From an uncultured Roseateles sp. (GTDB lineage Bacteria; Pseudomonadota; Gammaproteobacteria; Burkholderiales; Burkholderiaceae_C), in contig NZ_CAJYPS010000019.1 in the NCBI RefSeq assembly GCF_913777145.1, positions 1 to 64,000 of the forward strand: a stretch of DNA of 64,000 bases, given 5' to 3'. The notes below the pieces were generated by a model, which searched no databases, was not told the origin of the DNA, and was given only the letters and a program-made list of their open reading frames with translations. Of the stretch, positions 30,884 to 45,467 are shown piece by piece. Position 1 is the stretch's first letter. Every line of letters starts with the position of its first letter. The position numbers and the translations under genes are program-made.

Positions 30884-32404
30884 ATGACCCGCCTGCTGGG
30901 AGTGCTGCTGCTGGCGCTCGCGCTGCCGGCGCTGGCTGAAGCCACGGTGCACGTGGGCTCCAAGCGCTTCACCGAGAGCTATGTGCTGGGCGAGATCGTG
31001 CAGCAGACGCTGGCGCGCGCCGGCGTGGCGGCCGAGCACCGCCAGGGGCTGGGCAACACCGCCATCCTGGCGCAGGCGCTGGCCAGCGGCGAGGTGGATG
31101 TCTACCCCGAGTACACCGGCACCATCCTGCGCGAGCTGCTCAAGCGCGACGCCGCCGGGCCGCCGCCCAGCCTGGCCCAGCTCAATGAATGGCTGGCGCC
31201 GCTGGGGCTGCGCGCGGGGGTGCCGCTGGGCTTCAACAACAGCTATGCGCTGGCGCTGCGCGAGGCCGATGCGCGCCGTCTGGGGCTGAACACGCTGTCC
31301 GACCTGGCCGCGCTGGCGCCGGCCCAAGCGCGCGCGCTGCGGCTGGGGCTGTCGCACGAGTTCCTGGTGCGCGTCGATGGCTGGCCGGCGCTGCGCCGCA
31401 GCTACGGCCTGCCGCTGGCCGACCCGTCGGCGCTGGACCATGGCCTGGCCTACGAGGCGCTGGCCCGCGGTCAGGTGGACCTGATCGACGTCTACGCCAC
31501 CGATGCCGAGATCGGCCGCCTGGGCCTGCGCGTGCTGCGCGACGACCGCGGCTTCTTCCCCCGCTACGACGCGGTGCTGCTGATGCGGGCCGACCTGCCG
31601 GCACGCGCGCTGGCGGCGCTGCAGCCGCTGCAGGGGCGGCTGGATGAGGCCACGGTGATCCGGCTCAACGGCGAGGCCGCGCTGGACGGGCGGCCGTTCG
31701 CCGCGGTGGCCCAGGGCTTTCTGGACCCGGGCAGGGCGACCGCGGCCAGCACACCCACCGCGGCAGCCGCGGCGCCGGCGACGCTGTGGGCCCGGCTGTT
31801 CGCGCCCGATCTGCCGCGCTTGCTGGGCCAGCACCTGCTGCTGGTGGGCGGCTCGGTCGCGCTGGCCGTGGGCCTGGGCGTGCCGCTGGGCGTGCTGGCG
31901 CACCGGCGCCGTCGCCTGGCCGGCCCGTTGCTGGGCCTGGTGGGCCTGCTGCAGACCGTGCCCTCGCTGGCACTGCTGGCCTTCCTGATCGCGCTGCTAG
32001 GGCGCATAGGCTTCTGGCCGGCGCTGCTGGCGCTGTTCCTGTATGCGCTGCTGCCCATCGTGCGCAACACGCTGACCGGGCTGGACGGCGTGCCCGCCGG
32101 TCTGCAGGAGGCCGGCCGTGCGCTGGGCCTGGGCGAGGGGCAGCTCTTGCGCCTGGTGACGCTGCCGCTGGCCCTGCCCACGCTGCTGGCCGGCGTGAGG
32201 ACCGCGGCCGTCATCAATGTGGGCACGGCCACGGTGGCGGCCTTCGTGGGGGCTGGGGGCCTGGGCGAGCGCATCGTCGCCGGCCTGGCGGTCAACGACG
32301 CCCAGCGCATGCTGGCCGGCGCCATCCCGGCGGCGCTGCTGGCGGTGGGGGTCGAGGGCCTGTTCGCGCTGCTGGAGCGCCGCTGGCGCCGACCCGGCGG
32401 CTGA
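30884..32404 (+). CDS. Fused solute-binding/permease protein of an osmoprotectant-type ABC transporter
   Basis: This 506-residue protein joins a signal peptide (LLGVLLLALALPALAEA) and an OpuAC/choline-type binding domain (HVGSKRFTESYVLGEIV, EVDVYPEYTGTILRELL; to about 285) to a C-terminal permease with about six membrane segments. The permease has the binding-protein-dependent motif LQEAGRALGLGEGQLLRLVTLPLALP. Ligands of this class include glycine betaine, choline and, for EgtU-type fusions, ergothioneine; the ligand here is unknown. No ATPase gene is adjacent. It lies between zipA and ligA, so it was probably inserted into that cluster. Confidence 0.87.
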   Translation: MTRLLGVLLLALALPALAEATVHVGSKRFTESYVLGEIVQQTLARAGVAAEHRQGLGNTAILAQALASGEVDVYPEYTGTILRELLKRDAAGPPPSLAQLNEWLAPLGLRAGVPLGFNNSYALALREADARRLGLNTLSDLAALAPAQARALRLGLSHEFLVRVDGWPALRRSYGLPLADPSALDHGLAYEALARGQVDLIDVYATDAEIGRLGLRVLRDDRGFFPRYDAVLLMRADLPARALAALQPLQGRLDEATVIRLNGEAALDGRPFAAVAQGFLDPGRATAASTPTAAAAAPATLWARLFAPDLPRLLGQHLLLVGGSVALAVGLGVPLGVLAHRRRRLAGPLLGLVGLLQTVPSLALLAFLIALLGRIGFWPALLALFLYALLPIVRNTLTGLDGVPAGLQEAGRALGLGEGQLLRLVTLPLALPTLLAGVRTAAVINVGTATVAAFVGAGGLGERIVAGLAVNDAQRMLAGAIPAALLAVGVEGLFALLERRWRRPGG

Positions 32405-32410
32405 CGCGCC

Positions 32411-33964
32411 TCAGGCCGTGCTGCGCAGCCTGAAGCGCGCCACCACCTCGGTCAGCCGGGCGGCCTGATCGCGCAGCGACTCCGAGGCCGCGGCCGACTG
32501 TTCCACCAGCGCCGCGTTCTGCTGCGTCATGGTGTCCAGTTGCGTGACGGCGGCGTTCACCTCGCCCAGGCTGCGCGCCTGGTGCTGGGCCGCGCCGGCC
32601 ACCTCCGAGATCAGCTCGCTGACCCGCCCCACCGCCTCCACCACCTCGGCCATGGTGGCGCCCGCGTCGGCCACCTGGCGGCTGCCGGCCTCCACCTGGT
32701 CCACCGAGCTGGAGATCAGCGTCTTGATCTCGCGCGCCGCGCCCGCGCAGCGCTGGGCCAGGCTGCGCACCTCGCCCGCGACGACCGCGAAGCCGCGCCC
32801 CTGTTCGCCCGCGCGGGCGGCCTCCACCGCCGCGTTCAGCGCCAGGATGTTGGTCTGGAACGCGATGCCGTCAATCGTGCCGATGATGTCCTGGATGCGG
32901 CGGGAGGACTGCTGGATGCCGTCCATGGTGTCCACCACCTGGCCGACCACGACGCCGCCCTTTTGCGCCACGCCCGAGGCCGATACCGCGAGTTGGCTGG
33001 CCTGGTGCACCGTGTTGCTGCTCTGCTGCATGGTCTCCGTGACCTGCTGCATCGCGGCCGAGGTCTGCTCCAGGCTGGACGCCGCCTGCTCGGTGCGCTG
33101 GGACAGGTCGGTGCTGCCGGCCGAGACCTCGCGGCTGGCCTCGGCGATCTGCTCGGCGCTGCGCTTGACCGTGCTCATGGACTCGATCAGCGCCTGCTGC
33201 ATGCGGGCCAGGCAGCGCAGCAGGTCGCCGAGCTCGTCGCGCCGCGCCGACTGCACCTGCTGCGTGAGATCGCCGGTGGCGATGCGGTCGGCGGTGTCGG
33301 CCGCCTCGCGCAGCGGCCGGGTCAGCGAGCGCGTCAGCCACCACGCGACCGCGCCGCCCAGCGCCAGCGCGATCGCGACCAGCAGCGCGATGCCGGTGAG
33401 CACCGAGCGGTAGCCGGCCTCGGCCGCGGTGTGGGCCTGGGACGCGCCGCCATCGTTGATCTTGACGAGCTGCGCGATCGCGTCGGTGGTGGCCCGGAAG
33501 GCCTGGCGTGACTTGCCGCGCACCAGGGCGCGCGCATCTTCGGCGCGGCCGTCGCGCAACTGCTGGATCAACTCGGGCTGGGCGGCGCGGTAGGCCGTGA
33601 TGGCCTCGTTCAGCGCGGCGAACTGCCGGGTCTCCTCGCCCGCGCCCAGGTTCTGCTCATAGGCCCTGAGCAGCGGCGGCAGCTTCTGCCATTGCGCGTC
33701 CAGCCGGGCGCTCTCGTCGGCCAGTGCCTTGGCGTCACCGCCCAGCAGCATCTGCAGCTCGGCCCGCCGCATCTGGTTCAGCGACTCGTTGATGCCGGCC
33801 AGCTGCTGGGTGCTGGGCAGCCAGTTGGTGGCCAGCTCCACCACATTGCCATGCACGCGGCGTACCTGCAGCGCGGCATCCACGCCCATGATGAGCATCA
33901 AGGCCAGCAGCACGCCAAAACCCAGCGCCATGCGCGAGCCCACCCGCAGATTGGCCAGTTGCAT
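32411..33964 (-). CDS. Methyl-accepting chemotaxis protein
   Basis: This 517-residue inner-membrane receptor signals to CheA. It has a first membrane helix ([20 protein letters not shown]), a helical periplasmic 4HB-type sensor (about 30–190) and a second helix ([20 protein letters not shown]). A HAMP domain and the signalling hairpin tip [20 protein letters not shown] follow. ATG at 33964 follows a purine-rich site and begins the helix, unlike the upstream in-frame extension. There is no CheR-tethering pentapeptide at the C-terminus (ends FRLRSTA). The ligand cannot be told. It is divergent from the CBS gene. Confidence 0.94.
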   Translation of the reverse strand: MQLANLRVGSRMALGFGVLLALMLIMGVDAALQVRRVHGNVVELATNWLPSTQQLAGINESLNQMRRAELQMLLGGDAKALADESARLDAQWQKLPPLLRAYEQNLGAGEETRQFAALNEAITAYRAAQPELIQQLRDGRAEDARALVRGKSRQAFRATTDAIAQLVKINDGGASQAHTAAEAGYRSVLTGIALLVAIALALGGAVAWWLTRSLTRPLREAADTADRIATGDLTQQVQSARRDELGDLLRCLARMQQALIESMSTVKRSAEQIAEASREVSAGSTDLSQRTEQAASSLEQTSAAMQQVTETMQQSSNTVHQASQLAVSASGVAQKGGVVVGQVVDTMDGIQQSSRRIQDIIGTIDGIAFQTNILALNAAVEAARAGEQGRGFAVVAGEVRSLAQRCAGAAREIKTLISSSVDQVEAGSRQVADAGATMAEVVEAVGRVSELISEVAGAAQHQARSLGEVNAAVTQLDTMTQQNAALVEQSAAASESLRDQAARLTEVVARFRLRSTA

Positions 33965-34059
33965 CACCCGCTCCCTCCCGTGGCGACAGTGCCTCGGGCA
34001 CGGTAGCAAAGCCCGGCACCACCCGGAAGAGCGCCCAGGGCTGCGGCTAGACTGTTTGT

Positions 34060-38858
<4,799 letters not shown>

Positions 38859-38866
38859 GGGCGTCT

Positions 38867-38902
38867 CGTTTTATTTCGTTTCGTTTCTGGAACGAGTCGT
38901 TT
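38867..38902. promoter_or_regulatory. Possible LysR-type operator region upstream of pirin
   Basis: This gap between the divergent LysR and pirin genes is unusually AT-rich and has CTCGTT ... AACGAG as an inverted repeat around a run of TTTCG repeats. LysR proteins commonly bind such interrupted inverted repeats. It is judged by eye only. Confidence 0.45.
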
Positions 38903-38953
38903 GATTTTTGCGTCTATTCGCCGAAATTGGAACTGTCTACAGTCGCGGCCATC

Positions 38954-39775
38954 ATGTCCAGCCCGCGTCTGCTCAGCTCCCAGCCTCACGGTGTCGGCGC
39001 CGAGCTGAGCGCCGCGCGCTGGTGTGAGCCGCTCGCGCTACTGGACCCCTTTCTGCTGGTCGAGCATTTCCGCATGAAGGCGTCGACGCTGGGTCCGCAC
39101 CCGCATGCGGGCCTGAGCACCGTGACCTATCTGTTCGACGACTCGCCGCGGGCCCTGGTCTGCCGGCATTCGCTGGGCGCGGCGCTGGAGCTGCCGCCCG
39201 GTGGCCTGCACTGGCTGTGCGCTGGCCGCGGCGCGCTGCACGACGAGTTCCCGGCCGCAGGCGAGGGCGGTGCCGAGGGCCTGCTGATGCTGGTGAACCT
39301 GCCGGCCGATCAGAAGCTGCGTGCACCCGCCGCCGGCTGGCTGGCGCCCCAGGCCATGCCGCGCGATGCCGGCCCCGGCTGGCGCCGTGTGCAGGTCTTT
39401 GGCGGCGACGCCGACATGCCGCTGGCCGGCCCCACCGCACTGGCGGTGCTGGACCTGGACGCCGGCGCGCAGTTCGAGCTGCGCCTGCCGGCCGGCCACC
39501 AGGGCCTGCTGGTCGTCGTGCGCGGCCGCGGCCAGGCGGGCGAGCAGGCCTTGCGGGCCGGTCAGGCGCTGGCGCTGGCGCCGGACACGCCGCTGAGCGT
39601 GCACGCGGCCGAGCCGCTGCGCCTGGCCTGCCTCAGCGGCCTGCCGCTGCGCGAGCCGGTGGTGCGCCACGGCCCGTTCGCGATGAACAGCGAGTGCCAG
39701 GTGGTCGACGCGCTGCAACGTTTCCAGGCCGGCGCCATGGGCCGGCTGCAACCCAGAACTTCCTCTCCCGAATGA
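38954..39775 (+). CDS. Pirin-family protein
   Basis: This 273-residue bicupin has the pirin metal motif PHPHAGLSTVTYL (H49, H51) and the later GALHDEFPA supplying a further His and Glu. HGPFAMNS near the end is also a family motif. Some bacterial pirins have quercetinase or redox-linked regulatory roles, but the function here is not fixed. ATG 38954 fits the family start better than an upstream TTG. Its stop overlaps a possible ATG of the next efflux gene (ATGA), so it belongs to the efflux operon. Confidence 0.88.
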   Translation: MSSPRLLSSQPHGVGAELSAARWCEPLALLDPFLLVEHFRMKASTLGPHPHAGLSTVTYLFDDSPRALVCRHSLGAALELPPGGLHWLCAGRGALHDEFPAAGEGGAEGLLMLVNLPADQKLRAPAAGWLAPQAMPRDAGPGWRRVQVFGGDADMPLAGPTALAVLDLDAGAQFELRLPAGHQGLLVVVRGRGQAGEQALRAGQALALAPDTPLSVHAAEPLRLACLSGLPLREPVVRHGPFAMNSECQVVDALQRFQAGAMGRLQPRTSSPE

Positions 39776-39792
39776 ACGTCAAGGATCCCGAG

Positions 39793-40881
39793 ATGAACGC
39801 ACCCCAGACTCCCGCTCCCGCTCCCGCCCCGGCCAAGAGCGGCCCGCCCGTGCCGCTGCTGGTGGTCGGCGCGCTGCTGCTGACCGCCGGCATCGTGCTG
39901 GGCGGCCGCATGTGGTGGCGCAGCCAGCACCTGGTCGAGACCGACAACGCCTTTGTCGCCGGCCGCCTGCACCCGGTCGCCACCCGCGTGGCCGGCGTGA
40001 TCACCGAGATGCGCATGCAGGACAACGCGCTGGTCAAGGCCGGTGACGTGCTGCTGCGCCTGGACCCGGCCGATGCCTCGGTGCAGGTGGAGCGCCTGAA
40101 GGCGCAGATCGCGCAGTCCGATGCCGCCATCGCCACCGCCACCGCCCAGGCGGCCCAGGCCAAGGCCCAGGTGGCCGGCGTGCAGGCCCAGGTCAGCCAG
40201 GCCGAGAGCGTGCTGGCCCGTGCCGAGCTGGATGCCAAGCGCAGCCAGACGCTGTTCGGTGCCGAGCTGCGCGCCACGTCCAAGCAGGAGCTGGACGCCA
40301 ACCTCGCCGCCCGCGACGTGGCCCGCGCCGACCTGGCCGCCCGCAAGGCCAGCCTCGCCGCCGCCCAGCAGGCGGTGGCCGCGGCCGACAGCGCCCGCCA
40401 GTCGGCTGCCGCGCAAAAGGCCGCCACCCAGGCGCAGCTGCAGGACGCGCAGAACCAGCTCGGCTACGTGGAAGTGCGCGCCGCGGTGGATGGCCGCATC
40501 GGCAAGCGCACGGCGGAAGTGGGCCAGCGCGTGCAGCCCGGCCAGCAGCTGGCCGCGGTGGTGGAGCCCGAGGTCTGGGTGGTGGCCAACTTCAAGGAAA
40601 CCCAGCTGGAGCGCATGAAGCCAGGTCAGAAGGTGCATGTGAAGCTGGACGCCTTCCCCGGCCAGGAGCTGGAGGCCCATGTGGACAGCTTCTCGCCCGC
40701 GTCGGGCGCGAGCTTCGCGCTGCTGCCGCCCGACAACGCCACCGGCAACTTCACCAAGATCGTGCAGCGCGTGCCGGTCAAGCTGGTGTTCGAGGCCGAG
40801 AGCCTGAAGCGCCTGGGCGAGGCCGCGTCGCGCATCGTGCCGGGGCTGTCGGCGGTGGTCGAGGTCGTCGTCGCCGAGTGA
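39793..40881 (+). CDS. HlyD/EmrA-type membrane fusion protein
   Basis: This 362-residue periplasmic adaptor links an inner-membrane pump to an outer-membrane channel. It has one N-terminal anchor (VPLLVVGALLLTAGIVLGG), a barrel-sandwich region (TRVAGVITEMRMQDNALVKA), a long Ala/Gln-rich coiled-coil hairpin (about 90–210) and a C-terminal beta-barrel ending FEAESLKRLGE. ATG 39793 has AAGGAT 7 bases upstream; an ATG at 39772 overlapping the pirin stop is an alternative. It precedes the DHA2 pump gene, fitting EmrA–EmrB order. Confidence 0.93.
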   Translation: MNAPQTPAPAPAPAKSGPPVPLLVVGALLLTAGIVLGGRMWWRSQHLVETDNAFVAGRLHPVATRVAGVITEMRMQDNALVKAGDVLLRLDPADASVQVERLKAQIAQSDAAIATATAQAAQAKAQVAGVQAQVSQAESVLARAELDAKRSQTLFGAELRATSKQELDANLAARDVARADLAARKASLAAAQQAVAAADSARQSAAAQKAATQAQLQDAQNQLGYVEVRAAVDGRIGKRTAEVGQRVQPGQQLAAVVEPEVWVVANFKETQLERMKPGQKVHVKLDAFPGQELEAHVDSFSPASGASFALLPPDNATGNFTKIVQRVPVKLVFEAESLKRLGEAASRIVPGLSAVVEVVVAE

Positions 40882-40888
40882 GCCTGCG

Positions 40889-42469
40889 ATGAGCCCCACC
40901 TATCTGCCGCCGCCCCCCGGCTCCAAGGTGCCGCTGCGCACCTGGGTCGCGGTGCTGGCCAGCCTGCTCGGCGCCTTTATGGCGGTGCTGGACATCGCGA
41001 TCACCAACGCGTCGCTGCGTGACATCCTGGGTGCGCTGTCGGCCACGCAGGAGGAAGGCTCCTGGATCTCCAGCGCCTACCTGGTGGCCGAGATCGTCGT
41101 GATCCCGCTGGGCGGCTTCCTCGCCACGGTGTTCTCCACCCGCCGCTACCTCATCGTCAACGTCGCGCTGTTCCTGGTGTTCAGCACGCTGTGCGGCATG
41201 GCCTGGAACCTGGAAAGCATGATCGCCTTCCGGGCCGCCCAGGGCTTCACCGGCGGCGTGATGATTCCTATGGCGATGACGCTGGTCACGCGCAAGCTGC
41301 CCATCAACAAGCGGCCCGTGGGCCTGGCGCTGTTCGGCATGACCGCGACGCTGGCGCCCACGCTGGGCCCGACCATTGGCGGCTACCTGACCGAGATCTA
41401 CGGCTGGCCCAGCATCTTCTACATCAACTGGGTGCCCGGCGTGCTGCTGATGCTGGGCGTGGGCTGGGGGCTGGAGCGCGAGTCCATGCACCTGGACCTG
41501 CTCAAGCGCGTGGACTGGGCCGGCATCCTCGCGATGGCCGTGGGCCTGGGCTCGCTGACCGCGATGCTGGAAGAGGGCAACTCCAAGGACTGGTTCCAGA
41601 GCCGTTTCATCATCACGGCCGCGGTGCTGGCGGTGGTGGGGCTCTATGCCTGGGCCTGGCGCGGCCTGACCCGCGAGAACACCTTCATCGACCTGCACAT
41701 CCTCGGGCGGCCCAGCTTCCTGATCGCGGTCGTGATCGCGTTCACCACCGGCATGGGCTTGTACGGCTCGGCCTTCCTGCTGCCGCTGTACCTGGGTCAG
41801 ATCGCCGGCTACACGCCCATGCAGATCGGCCTGGTCATCATGTGGATGGGCCTGCCCCAGCTCTTCATCATGCCGTTCGCGGCCCGGCTGTCCACCAAGC
41901 TGGACAACCGCGTGATGATGAGCGCGGGTCTGGCGCTGTTCGCGCTGTCGTGCTTCATGAACATCCACATGACGGCCGACACCGCCGGGCCCGAGCTGAT
42001 CGCCGCGCAGATCGTGCGCGCGCTGGGCCAGCCGCTGATCATGATCACGCTGAGCAATTTCGCGATCAATGGCATCGCGCCCAAGCTGCTGCCCAGCGCC
42101 TCCGGCCTGTTCAACATGATGCGCAACCTCGGTGGCTCGGTGGGCATCGCGCTGCTGGCCACCATGCTGACCAACCGCGAGCACTTCCACAGCGCGCGGG
42201 TGGGCGAGTCGGTGAGCCTCTACGACCTCGCCACCCAGACCCGGCTGGACACACTGGCCGCCAACTTCAGCGGCAAGGGCTTCGACCCGGTCACCGCGCA
42301 AGACATGGCCCTGCGGGCGGTCGACAACATCGTGCGCCGGGAGAGCTTCGTGATGGCCTACAACGACGCCTTCATGGTGCTGGGCCTGGCGCTCATCAGC
42401 TGCGTGGCCATCGTGTGGCTCGGCAAGAAGGTGCTGGGTGGCGCGGGTGCGGCCGAGGCCGCCCACTGA
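40889..42469 (+). CDS. DHA2-family multidrug efflux transporter (EmrB/QacA type)
   Basis: This 526-residue major facilitator protein has 14 predicted membrane segments. The signature LDIAITNASLRDILGALSAT and QEEGSWISSAYLVAEIVVIP identify the EmrB subgroup, followed by ALFGMTATLAPTLGPTIGGY. It would pump hydrophobic drugs or aromatic acids by proton antiport, with the upstream adaptor and downstream outer-membrane factor forming the tripartite channel. It starts 7 bases after the adaptor gene. Substrate is unknown. Confidence 0.95.
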   Translation: MSPTYLPPPPGSKVPLRTWVAVLASLLGAFMAVLDIAITNASLRDILGALSATQEEGSWISSAYLVAEIVVIPLGGFLATVFSTRRYLIVNVALFLVFSTLCGMAWNLESMIAFRAAQGFTGGVMIPMAMTLVTRKLPINKRPVGLALFGMTATLAPTLGPTIGGYLTEIYGWPSIFYINWVPGVLLMLGVGWGLERESMHLDLLKRVDWAGILAMAVGLGSLTAMLEEGNSKDWFQSRFIITAAVLAVVGLYAWAWRGLTRENTFIDLHILGRPSFLIAVVIAFTTGMGLYGSAFLLPLYLGQIAGYTPMQIGLVIMWMGLPQLFIMPFAARLSTKLDNRVMMSAGLALFALSCFMNIHMTADTAGPELIAAQIVRALGQPLIMITLSNFAINGIAPKLLPSASGLFNMMRNLGGSVGIALLATMLTNREHFHSARVGESVSLYDLATQTRLDTLAANFSGKGFDPVTAQDMALRAVDNIVRRESFVMAYNDAFMVLGLALISCVAIVWLGKKVLGGAGAAEAAH

Positions 42470-42470
42470 T

Positions 42471-42555
42471 GGCCCACCCCCTTGCGCTTCGCGCTCCCCC
42501 TCAAGGGGGCGCCGCCAGTGGCCCGGCAAAGCCGGCCCCACGGCAGCCGCTTGGG
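42471..42555 (+). repeat. Dispersed intergenic repeat, copy 2
   Basis: Starting one base after the pump stop codon, it reads GGCCCACCCCCTTGCGCTTC, CCCCCTCAAGGGGGCGCCGCC, then CCCGGCAAAGCCGG and GGCAGCCGCTTGGG. It is the opposite-strand counterpart of the segment at 23458–23542. It lies inside the efflux operon between pump and outer-membrane factor, so it would be transcribed as a structured spacer. Confidence 0.85.
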
Positions 42556-42581
42556 TCATGCACTCTCGTTTGGAGATGGAG

Positions 42582-44012
42582 ATGAATGCAAAGTTTTCGC
42601 TGTCGCTGCTTCTGACGGCTTCGCTGGCCGCCTGCACGACGCTAGGCCCCAACTACCAGGCGCCCGCCAATACCGCGCCCGCCGCCTACCGGGCCGCGTC
42701 GCCGGCCGGCGCCGAACTGCAGCGCGACTGGTGGCTGATGTTCGGCGACGCGCAGCTCGATGCGCTCGAGGCCCAGGCACTGCGCGCCAGCCCCACGCTG
42801 GCCGCCGCGGCCGCTCGGCTGGAGCGCGCGCGCGCGTCGCTGGGCGCCACCCAGTCGCGTGATCTGCCGCAGGTGGACCTGGGTGCCAACGCCGGCCGCC
42901 TGCGCACCTCGGCCAAGGGCGCGACCACGCCGGTGCTGGGCGGCCAGCCCGTGGTGTTCGACAGCGCCAGCTACGGCCTGCAGGCCTCGCTGGGCTGGGA
43001 GCTGGACCTGTGGGGCCGCCTCAAGCGCGAGACCGAGGCGGCCCAGGCGCAGCTGGACGCGTCCACGCTGGACGCCGCCGCCGCCCGCGTGTCGCTGACC
43101 GCCGACGTGGCCAGCGCCTACTGGCAATGGCGTGCGCTGGCCGACGAGGCCGGCGTGCTGGAGCGCGCCCGCCTGAGCCGCGCCACCGCGCTCAAGGTGG
43201 TGCAGACCCGCTTCGACGCCGGGGCCGCGTCCGCGCAAGACCTGGAACGTGCGCGCGCCGAGCTGGCCTCGGCCGAGGCCGACCTCAGCGACATGCCGCG
43301 CCGCCAGGCGCTGGCGCTGAACCTGATCGCCGCGCTGACCGGCCAGGCCGCGACCGACCTCAAGCTGCAGGCCGCGCCGTTGGCCGCGCCCCCGGCGGTG
43401 CGCGCCGGCCTGCCGTCCGAGCTGCTGCAGCGCCGCCCCGATCTGGCGCAAAGCCTGGCCCTGCTGCACGCGGCGACCGCTCAGGTGGGCGTGGCCGAGG
43501 CGGCCTTCTACCCATCCATACGCCTGACCGGCAGCTTCGGCACCTCCAGCAAGGAGCTGGGGGACCTGCTGTCGGCGCCGGCCCGCCTCTACAACTTCGG
43601 GCCCAGCCTGTCGCTGCCGCTGTTCGACGCCGGCCGCAACCAGGCCAACCTGGCCGGGGCCAAGGCCCAGGTCGATGAATCGCTCGCCGCCTTCCGCGGC
43701 CGCCTGCTGCAGGCGCTGCGCGAGGTGGACGATGCGCTGGCCGAGCTGCAGGGCCGTGCCGCCACCGAGGCGGCCCAGCAGCGCGCGCTGGCCGCTGCGC
43801 ATCAGGCGCTGGGTGTGGCGCAGAACCGCTATGCGCAGGGCGCCGTGGGCTATCTCGACGTGACCGAGGCCGAGCGCAGCCCGCTGGCCACGGAGCGCGC
43901 GCTGGCCCAGCTGCGTGGCGCTCAGTGGGCCGCCACCGCCCAGCTCGTGAAGGCCTTGGGCGGCGGCTGGAGCGCCACGGCTGCCCCGGCCACGGCCGCC
44001 AGTGGCGGCTGA
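42582..44012 (+). CDS. Outer-membrane efflux lipoprotein (OprM/NodT type)
   Basis: This 476-residue outer-membrane factor completes the efflux system. A lipoprotein signal (MNAKFSLSLLLTASLAAC) ends in the lipobox LAAC with the lipidated cysteine at 18, followed by TTLGPNYQAP, typical of NodT proteins. Two OEP repeats follow, with YGLQASLGWELDLWGRL and YNFGPSLSLPLFDAGRN as strand–helix landmarks. Two further in-frame ATGs lie 6 and 24 bases upstream; 42582 is preferred for its TGGAG spacing. Confidence 0.94.
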   Translation: MNAKFSLSLLLTASLAACTTLGPNYQAPANTAPAAYRAASPAGAELQRDWWLMFGDAQLDALEAQALRASPTLAAAAARLERARASLGATQSRDLPQVDLGANAGRLRTSAKGATTPVLGGQPVVFDSASYGLQASLGWELDLWGRLKRETEAAQAQLDASTLDAAAARVSLTADVASAYWQWRALADEAGVLERARLSRATALKVVQTRFDAGAASAQDLERARAELASAEADLSDMPRRQALALNLIAALTGQAATDLKLQAAPLAAPPAVRAGLPSELLQRRPDLAQSLALLHAATAQVGVAEAAFYPSIRLTGSFGTSSKELGDLLSAPARLYNFGPSLSLPLFDAGRNQANLAGAKAQVDESLAAFRGRLLQALREVDDALAELQGRAATEAAQQRALAAAHQALGVAQNRYAQGAVGYLDVTEAERSPLATERALAQLRGAQWAATAQLVKALGGGWSATAAPATAASGG

Positions 44013-44093
44013 AGCCCGCGCCACTTCACGCCGGGGATGACCAGCGTCACCCCCGGCCTGCGTCGCTATGCTGGGCCGCAGGAGGTGGTGGAC

Positions 44094-45467
44094 ATGGGTG
44101 GACTTTCCAGGCGGCGCTGCGTTGCCGCCGCATTGCTGCCGGCCTTGCCGTTGCGCTTGCTGGCCCAGGGGACCGATGCGGGCGGCGAGCCGACGTTGCA
44201 GCGTCTGCTGCAGGCTCGGCTGGCGGAGCAGGGCGTGGCGCTTGCTGCCGGGCGCCTCTCCGGTGCAGGCACCGAGATTGCGGCCGCCGCGGCCCAAGGG
44301 GCGGTGCCCGATGCCGACAGCCTGTTCGAGATCGGCTCCATCACCAAGACCTTCACCGCGCTGCTGCTGGCCGATGCGGTGGTGCGCGGCGAACTGAGGC
44401 TGGAAGATGCGGTCGAGGCCGCACTGCCGGGCGGGCTCAAGTTGCGCGATGTGCAGGGTCAGCCTCTGCGCTGGCTCGACCTGGCCACGCACCGCTCCGG
44501 CCTGCCGCGGCTGGCGTCCAACATGCTGCCCAGTCGGTCGGACGACCCCTACGCCGACTACGACTGGGCCTCGCTGAAGTTGTTCATTCAGGGTTGGCAG
44601 GCCCAGGTGCCGCGCGACAGCCGCTATGAATATTCCAACCTCGGCTTCGGCCTGCTGGGCCATGCGCTGGCGCTGCGCGAGCACACCGACTACGCGACGC
44701 TGCTGACCCGCCGCGTGCTCAAGCCGCTGGGCCTGAGCGGCGCGGTGGGCTTTGATGGCGAGCTGCCGCGACCGGTGCTGCAGGGCCACGCGGCCAACGG
44801 CCAGCCGGTGTCGGCCTGGCACTTCCAGAGCGCCACGGCTGGTGCGGGCGCGCTGCGCGGCTCGGTGCGCGGGCTGCTGCGCTATGCCGATGCGGCCCTG
44901 GGCGGCTTCGAGCATCCGCTGCGCGAGGCCTTTGCGCTGTGCCTGCAGCGCCATGCTGCCTCCGACAAGCCCATCAACCCGGTGGGCCTGGCCTGGCTGC
45001 TGGCCCCCCTGGATGGCCGCACCGTGTTCAACCACGACGGCGGCACGGCCGGCTTCAGCAGCTCGCTGTGGCTGGACCCGGCGCGCCGGCGCGCGACCGT
45101 GGTGCTGTCCAACGCGCAGGTCGGCGTGAACGACCTGGCGTTGCACCTGCTGGACAGCCGCGTGCCGCTGAGAGACTTTGCGGCGACCCGCCAGGCCGCG
45201 GTGACGCTCAGCGCCGAGCAGCTGGCACCGCTGGCCGGCGTGTATGCGCTGAATGCGCAGTTCAAGCTGACGTTGCGCGCGGACGGCCAACGGCTGTTCG
45301 CGCGGGCGACCGGGCAGGGCGAGTTCGAGCTGTTCGCGAAGACTCCGCGGCGCTTCTTTGCCCGTGTGACGCCACTGGAGATCGCGTTCGACGGCGAGCA
45401 GGGCGTGCCGGCGGCCTTGACGCTGCATCAGGGTGGCAGCCGATTGAAGTTTGTGCGTGAGGACTGA
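44094..45467 (+). CDS. Serine beta-lactamase-like hydrolase (class C fold)
   Basis: This 457-residue exported protein has an N-terminal signal (RRRCVAAALLPALPLRLLAQ). Its serine-hydrolase domain carries S82-ITK85 as SxxK, YSN at 180–182 as the YxN motif, and HDGGTAG in place of KTG. The family covers AmpC-type beta-lactamases, penicillin-binding DD-peptidases and esterases; HxG for KTG leans to esterase/peptidase-like members. A C-terminal beta domain (from about 370, LAGVYALNAQFKLTLR) adds length. GGAGGTGG precedes the ATG. Resistance cannot be inferred. Confidence 0.88.
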   Translation: MGGLSRRRCVAAALLPALPLRLLAQGTDAGGEPTLQRLLQARLAEQGVALAAGRLSGAGTEIAAAAAQGAVPDADSLFEIGSITKTFTALLLADAVVRGELRLEDAVEAALPGGLKLRDVQGQPLRWLDLATHRSGLPRLASNMLPSRSDDPYADYDWASLKLFIQGWQAQVPRDSRYEYSNLGFGLLGHALALREHTDYATLLTRRVLKPLGLSGAVGFDGELPRPVLQGHAANGQPVSAWHFQSATAGAGALRGSVRGLLRYADAALGGFEHPLREAFALCLQRHAASDKPINPVGLAWLLAPLDGRTVFNHDGGTAGFSSSLWLDPARRRATVVLSNAQVGVNDLALHLLDSRVPLRDFAATRQAAVTLSAEQLAPLAGVYALNAQFKLTLRADGQRLFARATGQGEFELFAKTPRRFFARVTPLEIAFDGEQGVPAALTLHQGGSRLKFVRED

